From: Phycomyces nitens
Taxonomy: Eukaryota; Mucoromycota; Mucoromycetes; Mucorales; Phycomycetaceae
NCBI GenBank assembly: GCA_022702545.1
Contig: JAHRBC010000008.1
Span: forward strand, 992,001-1,056,000
Direction of reading: 5' to 3'
DNA length: 64,000 bases
This document shows positions 1-10,093 of this stretch, in pieces; the stretch's first letter is position 1, and each line of letters opens with the position of its first letter. Position numbers and translations under genes: made by a program. The notes under the pieces are model-generated. The model was not told where the DNA came from. It ran no database searches and worked only from the letters and a program-made list of their open reading frames with translations.

Positions 1-1027
1 AGCACGTTTGTTTTTTTGGGGGAGGTTCTTTTTAAGCAAGTCTTGCAAACGCATTCTGTTAAGGATAACAAACCTCTTGGCCATTGTCCATGTTTTTCAA
101 GGCTTGCCAAAGAAAATTTTTTGTTTTAAAAGATGATGATGATAAACTTGATTTTTGATGGTTATTAAGCATATCTGTTTGTATGAATATACAATATTTC
201 AATTTACATTATTTTGGTCAATACATGAATTTCAATAGTGTTTTGTGGTGGCAAAACCAACTTTTTGTAAAAATATCTTTATTAAAAAAAAAGGACCTTT
301 TAGTGGGGAAACTCGATTTGCATAGTATGAGATATGCCAAGAAGTAGGAGAGCAAATAGAATCATTCGAGACACAACAATAGGTAATACATACACTATTG
401 CTGATTCCCCCCAACAAGTCAATAAAAGAGGTATCTTTTATTATTATTATTATTATTTCAATAAAAGCTATTGACCATGGCTGATTCACTAATATACAAT
501 ACAACAAAACGTTGGTGTTCTTGGATTGCTACGTACAAATAGACAAAGCTTATTAGGATAAGGAAAGACACGTACTCTATTTTTTGGTTTTGTGCTGAAC
601 ATCCAACTGTCCAATCATTTAAAGGTCAAATAAGCTCTGCAAAAAATAAATAAACAATAGACTGGTTACATACACGGCTACATCTTTTTTTTGAGTTCTC
701 TAGGCTAATAAACTTGTGTTATCATAAATAATAACTCTTCTTCTTCTTCTTCTTCTTCGTTAACAAGAACAAGAACAAGTGTATAGATGGCAAGTCGAAA
801 AAAAAGGTCTACTTTTCAGTCAATTGGCAGCGCGGAGTTGCAGTGGATTGGTTGACACTGAGCGAGGCTTGGCAATCCGACATAATAGGAAATAAGTGAA
901 CTGCCAAGAGATTTGGATACAATACGCAAATTTCCCCTCGCTATTTAATCAAAAAAAAAACCCCAAGACAACCTCTTGATTTTGCTTTGCATTCTCAGTC
1001 TATTTTCTCTACTTTTCCATACACACA
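1..1027. other. Intergenic region upstream of the PB1 gene
   Basis: No convincing gene is visible. The stretch is AT-rich, with a TTC-type trinucleotide run near 737-760 and several homopolymers. The last 100 bases look like a fungal promoter and leader for the next gene: a TATA-like CTATTTAAT near 940-950 and a pyrimidine-rich leader just before the ATG. The short reverse-strand open frame at 232-507 has no recognisable features and is probably chance. Confidence 0.6.
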
Positions 1028-2557
1028 ATGAGTCTGGTTGTTCTCAAGGTATCTCTTGCAGAACAGACCCGAAGATTCTCTCTATCAAAAGACGCAACTT
1101 GGCGTGAACTCTGTGACCTTTTGGAAAAGATATTCAATACACCTTTCAGCACAAACAAAAGTCTGTTTTATAAAGACAATGATGGCGAGTGTATTTCACT
1201 CTCGAGCGACCTGGAATTGAAACACATTCTTCAGCAAGATGAAAAGTGCCTACGACTATATGAATCTTGTGATCCGATCAAAAAAACAGGTAGCCAGAGC
1301 ACATCGTCGTCGTCGTCGTCTTCCCATGGCTGCCAAGAGGAGCCTCGGGCCAAAGATAAAGAGTATCTGGCCAATATATCCACAATACCCGTCATAAAGA
1401 CCCCCCAGACCAGTTTTGCTGCCCTGTTTGAACACTTTGGAAGACTGGCTGATCAGTACAGATCAGTTATCCATGATAATCCATATGTGATCCGTAATCT
1501 AGGCGAGATGGCCAGCAACATGCTCCAGGACATCAACACGGCAGATATCAACCAAATCGAAGCATGGCTGACCACTATTGATCCCACCAAAAGGTATCCA
1601 GAGACCCCCGCTGGCCCAAATGAAGATTTCGTCTCAAAGGGGCGATTAGATGAAGAGGAAGACGATATCGAACTGCCGCGGACACCCCAAGAGTATGCCT
1701 CGGATCCATTTTATGGGCCTCTTGGGACTTCTGTCAGTAGCCGAGGCAGTGGACCACTCACCTCTCTTTATCCCTCTCACTTTTCCCAGCATTCGATCGT
1801 ATCAGATGATGAAACTTACCAGACTCCAAACGAAACCTGTGTAGCTTCAAAACGTCAAGAACCACTCAACTATACTTATAATCAATTCTCAAAATCAGAC
1901 GAAGCCAGATATACCTCACCAAACAGATCGCCACATCAAGCGCAATTCAGATATCCCCTAGACCAGCCTCCCTCTGCGCCACTCAAGCATCTGCTACCAC
2001 CCCCAAATCACCATCTCTATCCACAACCACCACACTGGTCATCATATAATTCCCAGGACCCTCCAGAATACTCTGCCCCTCCATACTATCAGCAAAAAGA
2101 CCATTATGGACCTCATTTCTACCCTCACCAACCACCTCCACCGCCACAGATGTCTCCATACATGTGCTCGCCGCCTCAATTTGATAGGGTGCCTGCGTTT
2201 CATCCTCAGGTCCATTCGCTATACCAGAGCCCTTTTCTGGACTACAGTGATGCCAAACGCACCTTGAGACGTGCGATGAAGGAAGATAAAAATGCCTTGA
2301 AAGACAAGGAAAGGCTGTTAAAGGATGAGAAAAAGGCATTGAGAGACCAGGGCAAACTTTTGAAGAAAGAAGTGCGAGATATCCGCCGTTCAATTCGCCA
2401 TTCAAGTAAAGACAGTGAAGACTCGGGATCATCCTATGAACATGAGGCCGTTTTCCCACCAAGTTCTCCAAATCTCAGTTCACGTTTTAAAGGCTGTTAT
2501 ATTGGCGGTGGTGCTGATGAGTCAGCTAGTACAAACAAGGGAAAAGGGTTGGCCTGA
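1028..2557 (+). CDS. PB1-domain protein with proline-rich middle and C-terminal heptad coiled coil
   Basis: Intronless frame of 509 residues. Residues about 3-78 fit a PB1 domain. The segment around residues 48-66 (KDNDGEC...SSDLEL) matches the acidic OPCA motif of type I PB1 domains, and a Lys lies in the first strand (VVLKVSL). PB1 domains mediate head-to-tail signalling or scaffold contacts. The middle (about 240-405) is rich in Pro, Tyr, Ser and His and probably disordered. Residues about 417-458 run as near-perfect heptads (KEDKNAL, KDKERLL, KDEKKAL, RDQGKLL and so on), a highly charged coiled coil. No ZZ, kinase or SH3 domain is seen, so it is not a full p62/NBR1, Cdc24 or Bem1 orthologue. 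The ATG follows a pyrimidine-rich leader, and AATAAA-like signals follow the stop. Family assignment is by motif; cellular role unknown. Confidence 0.85.
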   Translation: MSLVVLKVSLAEQTRRFSLSKDATWRELCDLLEKIFNTPFSTNKSLFYKDNDGECISLSSDLELKHILQQDEKCLRLYESCDPIKKTGSQSTSSSSSSSHGCQEEPRAKDKEYLANISTIPVIKTPQTSFAALFEHFGRLADQYRSVIHDNPYVIRNLGEMASNMLQDINTADINQIEAWLTTIDPTKRYPETPAGPNEDFVSKGRLDEEEDDIELPRTPQEYASDPFYGPLGTSVSSRGSGPLTSLYPSHFSQHSIVSDDETYQTPNETCVASKRQEPLNYTYNQFSKSDEARYTSPNRSPHQAQFRYPLDQPPSAPLKHLLPPPNHHLYPQPPHWSSYNSQDPPEYSAPPYYQQKDHYGPHFYPHQPPPPPQMSPYMCSPPQFDRVPAFHPQVHSLYQSPFLDYSDAKRTLRRAMKEDKNALKDKERLLKDEKKALRDQGKLLKKEVRDIRRSIRHSSKDSEDSGSSYEHEAVFPPSSPNLSSRFKGCYIGGGADESASTNKGKGLA

Positions 2558-2766
2558 AAGTACAGAAATATGTAATTCAAAGTTATCTTGTATAATAAAC
2601 CCTTTTTTATTTTATTTTAAATAAAATAATATATATATATCGTCTATATATATTTGAGCTGATCTTTAATACTAATTGTTTTTTTTGGACATGTGAAAAA
2701 GGTACAAAAGGTATAAATGATTCTTGGTTTGAATATCTCGATTCATCTCTCTTTCTTCTTTTCAAC

Positions 2767-3174
2767 ATGGCAAAGGCATTACCTCGGTCTCACCAATGGC
2801 ACCATCAGAACCAGACCTTGGATCTCTTGCTACCAAGATACTATGAAAATGATCTAACCCTCGGCGATTCAAGCGATTCAAGCGATTCTATCCGTTTGCC
2901 ACCGACCGATTCCTTTCGCTCGACCACCCGGCCTACAAGAGACCCTGAATTGGCCATGGGAGACTGTGATGCCATGTACACCGATACTCTGCTGAATTCA
3001 GAGTTTATGGACTGGCTGCAGAAAGATACCCTCAATCCAACCACTCAATCAGCCAACAATCTGTTCTGTCCACCTACAATAGATCGTCTCCGAATGCTCC
3101 TTGGACATATATCCCCAGAAACCCTTGATTCAGAGCGATTCCTGGCAGACAAGAAGGGGAAAAAGAGGGCATAG
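2767..3174 (+). CDS. Small orphan protein (135 aa)
   Basis: Unrecognised. A single frame without introns starts about 210 bases after the PB1 gene. It has its own TATA-like element (GGTATAAATG near 2708-2717) and a CT-rich leader ending just before the ATG. The protein is hydrophilic, with a Ser/Asp repeat (SDSSDS) around residues 36-41 and a tail rich in Lys and Arg (KKGKKRA). The middle has a plausible amphipathic segment (NSEFMDWLQKDTL) and another at IDRLRMLLGHISPETL. No signal peptide or membrane segment is seen. Higher GC than its surroundings and codon use like the neighbouring genes support it as real, but no homologue comes to mind. Confidence 0.6.
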   Translation: MAKALPRSHQWHHQNQTLDLLLPRYYENDLTLGDSSDSSDSIRLPPTDSFRSTTRPTRDPELAMGDCDAMYTDTLLNSEFMDWLQKDTLNPTTQSANNLFCPPTIDRLRMLLGHISPETLDSERFLADKKGKKRA

Positions 3175-4356
3175 CGACTATATAGAACCAAGATTTTAAA
3201 CAGGCGGAATTCCAAAACACAAAAATTATACACAAAAAAGGATTTATTTTAGTCATGGCCAATCCCTCCTCGCATGTATTCTTTCGCACACACACACACA
3301 CACACATTATTATTATTCACTCATCTTCATTTTAAAAAATACACTCCATATTTATACAATATTATTACTAATAATGGTAATGGCAATCTTTCTTGCATCA
3401 TCGTGCTTGATCAACTATCTCCATGACAGCATAGACGGGGCTGCATTCTTGTAAAAAGAAGTAAAAGCAGTATAGTCCTGTGTGCCCCTCCCCAGGATCA
3501 CCTGCCGAGCTATACCTTTTTGTAATCATGTAATTATCTTAAAAATGGTTAACATGTTTCATTTTTGAAACAGATACCAAAATAAAAATTCCTTGATCTA
3601 ATTGGTCAATTTATAATATATTATAAAGATATAGAGTACAAAAAAGTCAATGTGGCACTATATACAATTTCCTGTTTTGTAAATGATTGGCAGAAATTAT
3701 TATTTTATTATTTTATTTTTTCAAGTGTGTTTTTTTCTTTTATATTCTAGATATCATACAAATTGGCAAGTCGGGTTCAAAACCCATTTAACCTTGGACA
3801 TGGATTATCAGTGCTGTAGAAATGGGGTCGCTGGCAGTCGAAATGGGAATTTCAGTCAACTTTGTCAATTGGCCTTTTTTTTTTATTCCAATCGCAAAAA
3901 TATTAATAAACATTTCAATAATTCTTTCAATTATTATTATTATTATTATTATTTAAAGGCATCAGTTTTTTTCTGTAAAAATGATACTATCGGCAGCAAG
4001 AGTAAAAAAAACCCCCTTTTTTATATATAAATATATATGACTTGATGTATTGTGGTACTGCGCACGGGCCCTCTCTTTACAAAAATAGACGCAATCAATG
4101 AGTAGAAATGGAATTTGGGCTTGCAGTTGATAAACAAGGGTATATGAAATACATGGCGGAAGATGGAACATGTTCTCTTTTTTTTTAATGACTTGTGATA
4201 TAGTCTAAAATGCGTCCCAGAATTAATCAAACCAAGAAAAAGAAGAAGAAGAAAAAAATGGGATTTTGAGTCCTGTGCAATCCGAATATTCGTCGAATTT
4301 AATCATTTCTTGCACGCTATTTTATTTTATTCTTTCTTTCTTTCTTGTCGAGTATC
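3175..4356. other. AT-rich intergenic region with microsatellites
   Basis: A CA dinucleotide run lies at about 3287-3306, ATT-type runs near 3935-3953, and a TTTC run near 4331-4345 just before the CCCH gene. The open frames here (for example 3683-4030) are low-complexity and lack gene-like composition. I see no RNA gene. Confidence 0.5.
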
Positions 4357-5651
4357 ATGAATCCTCCTTGCCATATTCAAGGTATCTCCAGAGGGTCCTT
4401 CCCTTGCATCCAAACCATTCTGGAAAACAGTATTTCCGGGGATTCAGGACCCAGTCAACCAAAAACGAGTCATGTCCAGCCATTCGGTCACAGCCTGCAG
4501 TCTCTTGGGTGTCAAAGGCCCTTTGAGCCGAATGCATGGAGCCAGGACATTCTACTAAAAGAGTCTTGCTGGGCTCCCCAGATATCCCATATATCACGCC
4601 AATCGTCTCTTGGAGGACACTCGTATGCCTCTAGCCATTCTGATTCCAGTACAGACAAAAGCACCACAAAACCCAAAGAATCAAAAAAGAAGAGAAAGAA
4701 GAAAAAGAAAAAGAAGAAGAAGAAGAAGAAGGCGGATTCGAGAGGCAATGAAGGCTGTCCTGGACAATCCGCCCTTGCCAGTCAAACCAAAGAGCTTGAT
4801 TCTCAAAAGTCCACCCAGACCAGGCACAGGCCAAAGAGGAATAGAAAGGGTAGGGTATGAATACCGAGAATGATAAATTAATGGTGTCTTAGGCAGGGTG
4901 GCAGGAAGCATCAGCCAAATGTTAAAGAGCATGTCTTTAGATCCCTTGACGGCCGAACCAAAGGATATCTCTGCTGAGGATTACAAGCCCAATCAGAACA
5001 CCAATGTCAAGGCCCATCCTAAATTGGGAAAGGAAGGAAAAGACAGCCACAAACCAGATGGTGCTCAGCAGAAAAGACAAAAGCTTTACAAGACAGAGCT
5101 GTGCCGTAACTGGGAAGAGATTGGCCAGTGCAGGTAACTTTTTTTTTGGGTAGTCTGGCATAAAGACCAACCTTTGTTATAGATATGATGGCAAGTGCCA
5201 ATTTGCCCATGGCATCAATGATCTTCATACTGTGGAGCGTCATCCAAAATACAAAACCCAGATCTGTAGGACGTTCCACACCACAGGCACATGTCCCTAT
5301 GGTATCCGGTGCACATTTCGACATTATGAGACCAGTGTTGACGAAAAGCCAAACTCGTCTTTGCTGTCAGACAAGGGCCCAAAGGACTCTTCAGATAGCC
5401 CTAACCAGCCACCAGACAGTGATTTTGACTGGGGTAAAGGTGCATTGGACGATAGATACACTATGGAATTCACGCGCCCTTGCAATCTTGATGGCTCTGA
5501 TCATGTTGGTCTTTTTGATCTTGGGTTTGACTTTGACTTTGGCCTTGATTGTGTGCGACGTATGACTGCTTCAGATATTGGCTATACGGACGGATTTCTG
5601 CCACACGACCCCGAGAGCCTTTTGCCTCATGAATTGGTTACCGATCTTTGA
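4357..5651 (+). CDS. Tandem CCCH zinc-finger protein (TIS11/tristetraprolin type)
   Basis: Three exons by frame and splice sites: 4357-4849, 4893-5133 and 5183-5651, giving 400 residues. The introns are 43 and 49 nt. Two zinc fingers of the form C-x8-C-x5-C-x3-H span the second intron: CRNWEEIGQCRYDGKCQFAH, then CRTFHTTGTCPYGIRCTFRH. The first is led by YKTEL and the second by YKTQI, the classic TIS11/Cth2 signature. These proteins bind AU-rich elements in mRNA 3' ends and promote decay. Residues about 109-128 form a nearly pure Lys/Arg tract. The C-terminus is Asp/Phe/Leu-rich. The ATG at 4357 is the first in frame; an upstream exon cannot be excluded. Function by family is firm; mRNA targets are unknown. 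Confidence 0.88.
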
Positions 5652-6308
5652 TTCTTCAAAAAAAAACACAAGTGTGTAATTAGGCTTTGTGATTTTATTT
5701 ATCGCAGTTTTTATTCTTGTGTACATGGATAAATATTATTCCGCTTTATTTTTATTAAAGACCTCTACAGCTTTGAATAATAAATTAATTAATTACATGC
5801 AAGGCATCTTAGAGTACAATGTTCTGGTCTGATAATACCAGGAATACAGCCCTAATTGGCCATCACAAGAGATTGGTCCCGATAGTTTGGTTGTGAAATA
5901 CAATGCATGACTGTTCTTTTTTTTTGTTGTTGTCTTGGGTAGAGATTGTTTTTTTTTTGGATTGGTTAAAGAAGTATATGTGTATGAAAACTAAAAAGGT
6001 GATCTTGTGACGGTGATTGGGGATCGACACTATAATGTTATTCTTAAAGCAGGAGTCTTTTTTTTATTTATTTATTTTTTGTATTTTATTCAAGGATTAT
6101 AAGTCTTTCGAAAATAATATTAAACAAACAAACAAAACAAATATATATATATATATATATAAATTGAAGGAATTGTACTTATGTAGAGGTGAATGGAGTG
6201 CGTGTGTGATTGTGTGCGCGTACGTTTACGTGTACGTACGTGTACGTGTGATTGTGTGTGTGTGGGTGTGTATTTGTGTGATTGTAGATGGAAAGGGTGC
6301 GCGATATC
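5652..6308. other. Intergenic region between convergent genes
   Basis: This separates the CCCH gene from the convergent Sds3-like gene, so it holds two 3' ends. It contains an AT dinucleotide run near 6141-6160 and an alternating GT/TACG purine-pyrimidine run near 6201-6275, which could adopt Z-DNA. The open frame 6017-6331 is a product of these repeats, not a gene. Confidence 0.5.
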
Positions 6309-7778
6309 TCAAGATCTTCGAGACTGGGTAGGATTACCTTGTCTGCGAGTCTAAATTGGAGATTTATTGAGCCGAGTTTACAAGGATTTTTCTTTTGTTT
6401 TTAAAAAAAAGAAGATGGCTTTTTTACCTTCATTGACATGAATTCAGTCGCCAGCTCCTCTTCTTCTTTTGAAGTAGGGGCGGCATGTATATTATGAGGT
6501 GTACTTATGCGATCTAAGCACAGTTGAATTAGCTAGTCTATTGACTGGAAACCAAATACTTACTCTGCCTTCGTCTTGACTCGTGGCGTGAGGGTGACAT
6601 ATTATTCTGACGATCAAATGGTGTTCGTCGCCTTAAACTGCGCTTGTGACTAATCCGGGCATAAGCATCTTTGAAGATATCTTGGGTCTTTGAATCTTCT
6701 GAATCTTCCTTGTCTTCCTTGATTTGTTTCCGTCGATCTTCAATCGTGGCCATTAACGTGTCATGGAGGGTGTGCTGTTCTTTCTGTTAAAATGTCAGCA
6801 CATGAAGTTTAGGGGTGAACAACATTACCTCATATTCGCCGTCGACTGCAGCCATGTCCTTGTCGTACTGTTTTTTGGCAAACAAGAGTTGATAGGTTGA
6901 AAAGTATGTGGCGTCCTCAATGGTTTTCTCCCGCTTGTGTTCAAGGTCCGAGACGACTTCTTTAAATGCCGAGTGTGTCCCTAACGTATTGTTTTTTTTT
7001 TTTGGTTATTATTATTATTATTATTGATTATTATCTTTGAGATCATTATTGAGTCGCTTTACCTTCTTGAATGCTCTGAAGCTCTTCCTGCAGGGATTTC
7101 AGCTTGTCCTGATAGATTCTAAAATTACAAGTCAATATTCAATCGTTCTTAGTCTTCTTGTGTAATCTCAAGTCTACATTTCAGACATTTACTCCTCGCT
7201 CTGCTCCCAGAATTCATTGTCCATCCATGTGATAAGATCATTGAATTCACGTAATCGTCTGCGAACCTTGTCTTGATTTACGTCTGTGGATTCGTCTAGG
7301 CAATGGTTATTATCTTTTTTCCTTAAAAACAAAAGTCTTCTTACCTTGGCCCCATCGGGTCGCATATTGAGAGTGGTATGGGTCATCATAATCAATGTAT
7401 GGTTCCTGCATGGGCGGATCAATATAGGGTTGGGGAGTGTGCCAAATAGAGGACGTGGGACGATATATGTCAGCAGTTATTCTTGGTTCTTGCCATGGAC
7501 TAGGCAAGGGTGGTAAGGGTTGGAGTGGTCGGAAACCTTGCGGGTCGGAAGAAGGCCGGTCAAAAGGATAATAACTAGATTTGTTATTGCTATTATTGCT
7601 ATTATTATTGGTGCTGTTATTATAATAATCATCTGTTGTTGTATTGGTTGCTGTCGTAGCGGTTGGGGTCGTTGGGATTGATTGTTGTGGGTGTTGTGGA
7701 GGGTGTGGCGCGTACATAAAAGGCATTGGAGGAGGAAGCTGTTGTTGCTGTTGCTGTTGCTGTTGCTGTTGTTGCTGT

Positions 7779-7816
<38 letters not shown>

Positions 7817-8071
7817 CTGCTGTTGTTGGGTGCTTGTTCCATGTGGGGAAGGGTGGCGCGTATAGTAAGGTAGTGCGTAGTATGGTTGATCTTCCTGGAC
7901 CGGCTGGGGGGCTATTCTTTGTGGCTCCTTTGGTGACCGTGGATGATGTGGGAATGCTAATGAGGAAGACCGTTGTCTGGTGTTATTGTTCAATTGTGGC
8001 GGCATAGTTGATGGCGGACCACGCGAATCAGCACCCGCTTGAGCGACTATAAAACCAAACTGTGGCAGCAT
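6309..8071 (-). CDS. sds3: Sds3-like subunit of the Rpd3/Sin3 histone deacetylase complex
   Basis: Seven exons on the minus strand (8071-7345, 7295-7193, 7118-7063, 6980-6829, 6783-6564, 6513-6428, 6350-6309) join in frame to 461 residues. Introns are 45-82 nt. The C-terminal half is a charged helical region (IYQDKLKSLQEELQ, then a long stretch through FAKKQYDKDMAAVDGEYEKE), followed by NIHAAPTSKEEEELATEF. This matches the Sds3/BRMS1 family that dimerises and scaffolds Sin3-Rpd3 to repress transcription. The first 242 residues are low-complexity, with a 30-residue Gln run, Pro/Tyr-rich and Asn-rich stretches. That long Gln-rich N-terminus is unusual for Sds3 proteins of about 330 residues. 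The start could instead be the Met at 8005, since the first residues are not conserved. Confidence 0.78.
7739..7828 (-). repeat. Polyglutamine-coding CAG/CAA tract (30 codons)
   Basis: Ninety bases inside exon 1 of the Sds3-like gene encode 30 consecutive Gln from an irregular mixture of CAG and CAA. The codon mixture suggests selection for glutamine rather than simple slippage. It lies next to Pro-rich and Asn/Thr-rich segments. Confidence 0.9.
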
Positions 8072-9785
8072 AATGTGGAGTGTATAAATGTATGTGTATA
8101 TATATATATCTATAAATATATAAACAAATGTCTGTGTGTACAAACAAACGTATAAAAAAAATGAAAGACCAAAGAAGCCTAGGTAGACGAAGAAGAGGAA
8201 GAGGAAGAAATAATTAAAAAAATAAAATAAAAATAAAAGGAGCGAAAGGAAGATTTGGGGGGGTTGATTATTATGATTATTATTCTCTTTTTCTTTTTCT
8301 TTTTTTTCTTTTTTCTTTTGGTTGCGACGTTGGTTGCTTGGTTGCTTTTTTTGTTCTTGTTGTTGCTATTTTTGGTTTGCAAAACTTTATAGATTTGTGT
8401 ATATAGATTGGTTTGAGATGATTGGTTGTGGGTGTGTGTGTTTTTTCTTTTTTTTTTGTTTCAAACAAGTAGATGAATAAAGCGCACAAAAGGTAGAAAG
8501 TAAGAAAGTAAAAGAAGAAGAAGAAGAAGAAGAAGAAGAAGAGCAGAAAAAGAAAAAGCCAGGTATTGATTGGGGCTCTTTCGTTATAAACGGAGATTCA
8601 ACAAGATGAAAGCTGGGCTTAACAAAAAGGCATGGACACCAGAAAGGGAAATCTTCCAAAGGAGTTCATTAAAGAGTTTAGTGTTTCTTTGGCCTTTTTT
8701 TTTTTTTTTTTTTTGATTGAAATAAAATTTCTGATTAAATTTACAGGTAATCTGTTTCCATGCCAACCAAATATTTTGCTGTTGCCATGGCAGCAGGCAC
8801 AGTACAGACATGTCTTTAGAGGCTTACAAGGCATAAAAGTCATATCTTGAATCTGTATTGACAGTCACTTGAATTCACAAGAGTATACGTTTTTATTATT
8901 ACATGATTGGCAGCTGAATAATTTTTACCTTGTGGTTTTATTTCGTGGTGCTTGGGAGGGCAAGTTGGTACTTGGGGGTTTCTTATTTTATTTTTACATG
9001 GCGCCCGCTTTTTTCTTCTTTTTCTTTTGGAGGTTGGAGAAAGGGCGTAATCACCATGTCATTTTTTTTTTTTTTTTGGTTTTATTGTTTTGTAAAGAGG
9101 ATCATTAAAGAGAGGTATTGATACTGCATATCAAAAAAGAAAGGACGCCAATGGTCGAGTGGCGCGAAAAAAAAAGCTTTTTAATCATCTCTTTATATTT
9201 CACAAATACACGGTTGAATTTTTGTACAAAAATATAAAGGCCTTTTTAGAACAAAGTTTGATCCCTAGATGTAAGATAAAAAAACCAAGTGTACGTATGT
9301 AGAACTTGGTAATTGTACATGATGAGAGACGCAGATAATTACCAGAAAATAAGAAATGTGGACAGACCCAGAACAATAGATAAGCAGTAAGACAAACAAA
9401 CGAAGGGTCCTGGCCATAAAGGATCGACAGTGGACAAGACAGGGTGTTAAAGCTTATACAGTGAAAACGGTGCCAAAGGGCGGGCATTGGAATACGAGCG
9501 GATACTACAATGCCAAAGGGCGGGTCGTAAACCATCAAAAATAAAAGGTAACCTTTTTACTCCCAAAGGACCGCTTTTTTTTGTATTTACACTATAGTTC
9601 TTTTCGTTTATTATGATGATTAAACCATTTGTGCCATCAAATGTGACTTAATAGACCAAGAATTGGCTGCTCAATAAAAGAGGGTATTGCTTAATTTATA
9701 TCATCATTATACATGCACCATTGATTTGTATTCATTTGAATACTCTGGGTTTTCTGAGCTCAATCACCATGACACACTACTTTAA
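8072..9785. other. Intergenic region upstream of the Sds3-like gene
   Basis: No supported gene. It contains a GAA run at about 8514-8541, long A and T homopolymers and AT runs. The reverse frame 9200-9538 (112 codons) has no domain and is hydrophobic by chance. A short tract near 9145-9168 resembles the start of a serine or leucine tRNA but the rest of a tRNA is missing. Confidence 0.45.
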
Positions 9786-10093
9786 TTAGCCATGGGGGTA
9801 GTATGCAGCTACGACCATAGTGTACCCTCTCTGACAAATTAGGGTTTGTCTATAAAGATACGGCTTTTGTAAGCCCATATCAATTCTACTCATTTCGTCA
9901 ACATGGTTCTTTAATTCCCAACCTCTATCAATTCTCGGTTCAGGATGGGTTATTCTGTAATAGAGAAGCTGCACTTTTAGCAAGTCTTTGTAAAAGTCCA
10001 TAAAGTCTTTGAATCTCTCGATCAAGAGTCACACCTGCGGCATTCGCTTGTGCGTGAAGATTCTGGTCGTACAAATAAAGTGGGTTGTACTCT
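9786..10093 (-). pseudogene. Possible unidentified coding relic
   Basis: Two overlapping reverse frames have more protein-like composition than the surroundings. One spans about 10093-9950 and reads through YDQNLHAQANAAGVTLDRE to a stop. The other spans 10025-9786 and includes RIDRGWELKNHVDEMSRID. They are in different frames with no clear intron between them, so a frameshifted gene remnant is as likely as chance. No family is recognised. Confidence 0.2.

Noticed and set aside
3770..3785. B-box-like GGGTTCAAAACCC
   Set aside because: No A box lies at the right distance upstream and no cloverleaf can be drawn.
9145..9170. tRNA-like start (GGTCGAGTGG)
   Set aside because: No anticodon arm, T arm or acceptor pairing follows; the next bases are an A run.
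9200..9538. 112-codon reverse frame
   Set aside because: No recognisable motif, and its composition is consistent with chance in AT-rich DNA.
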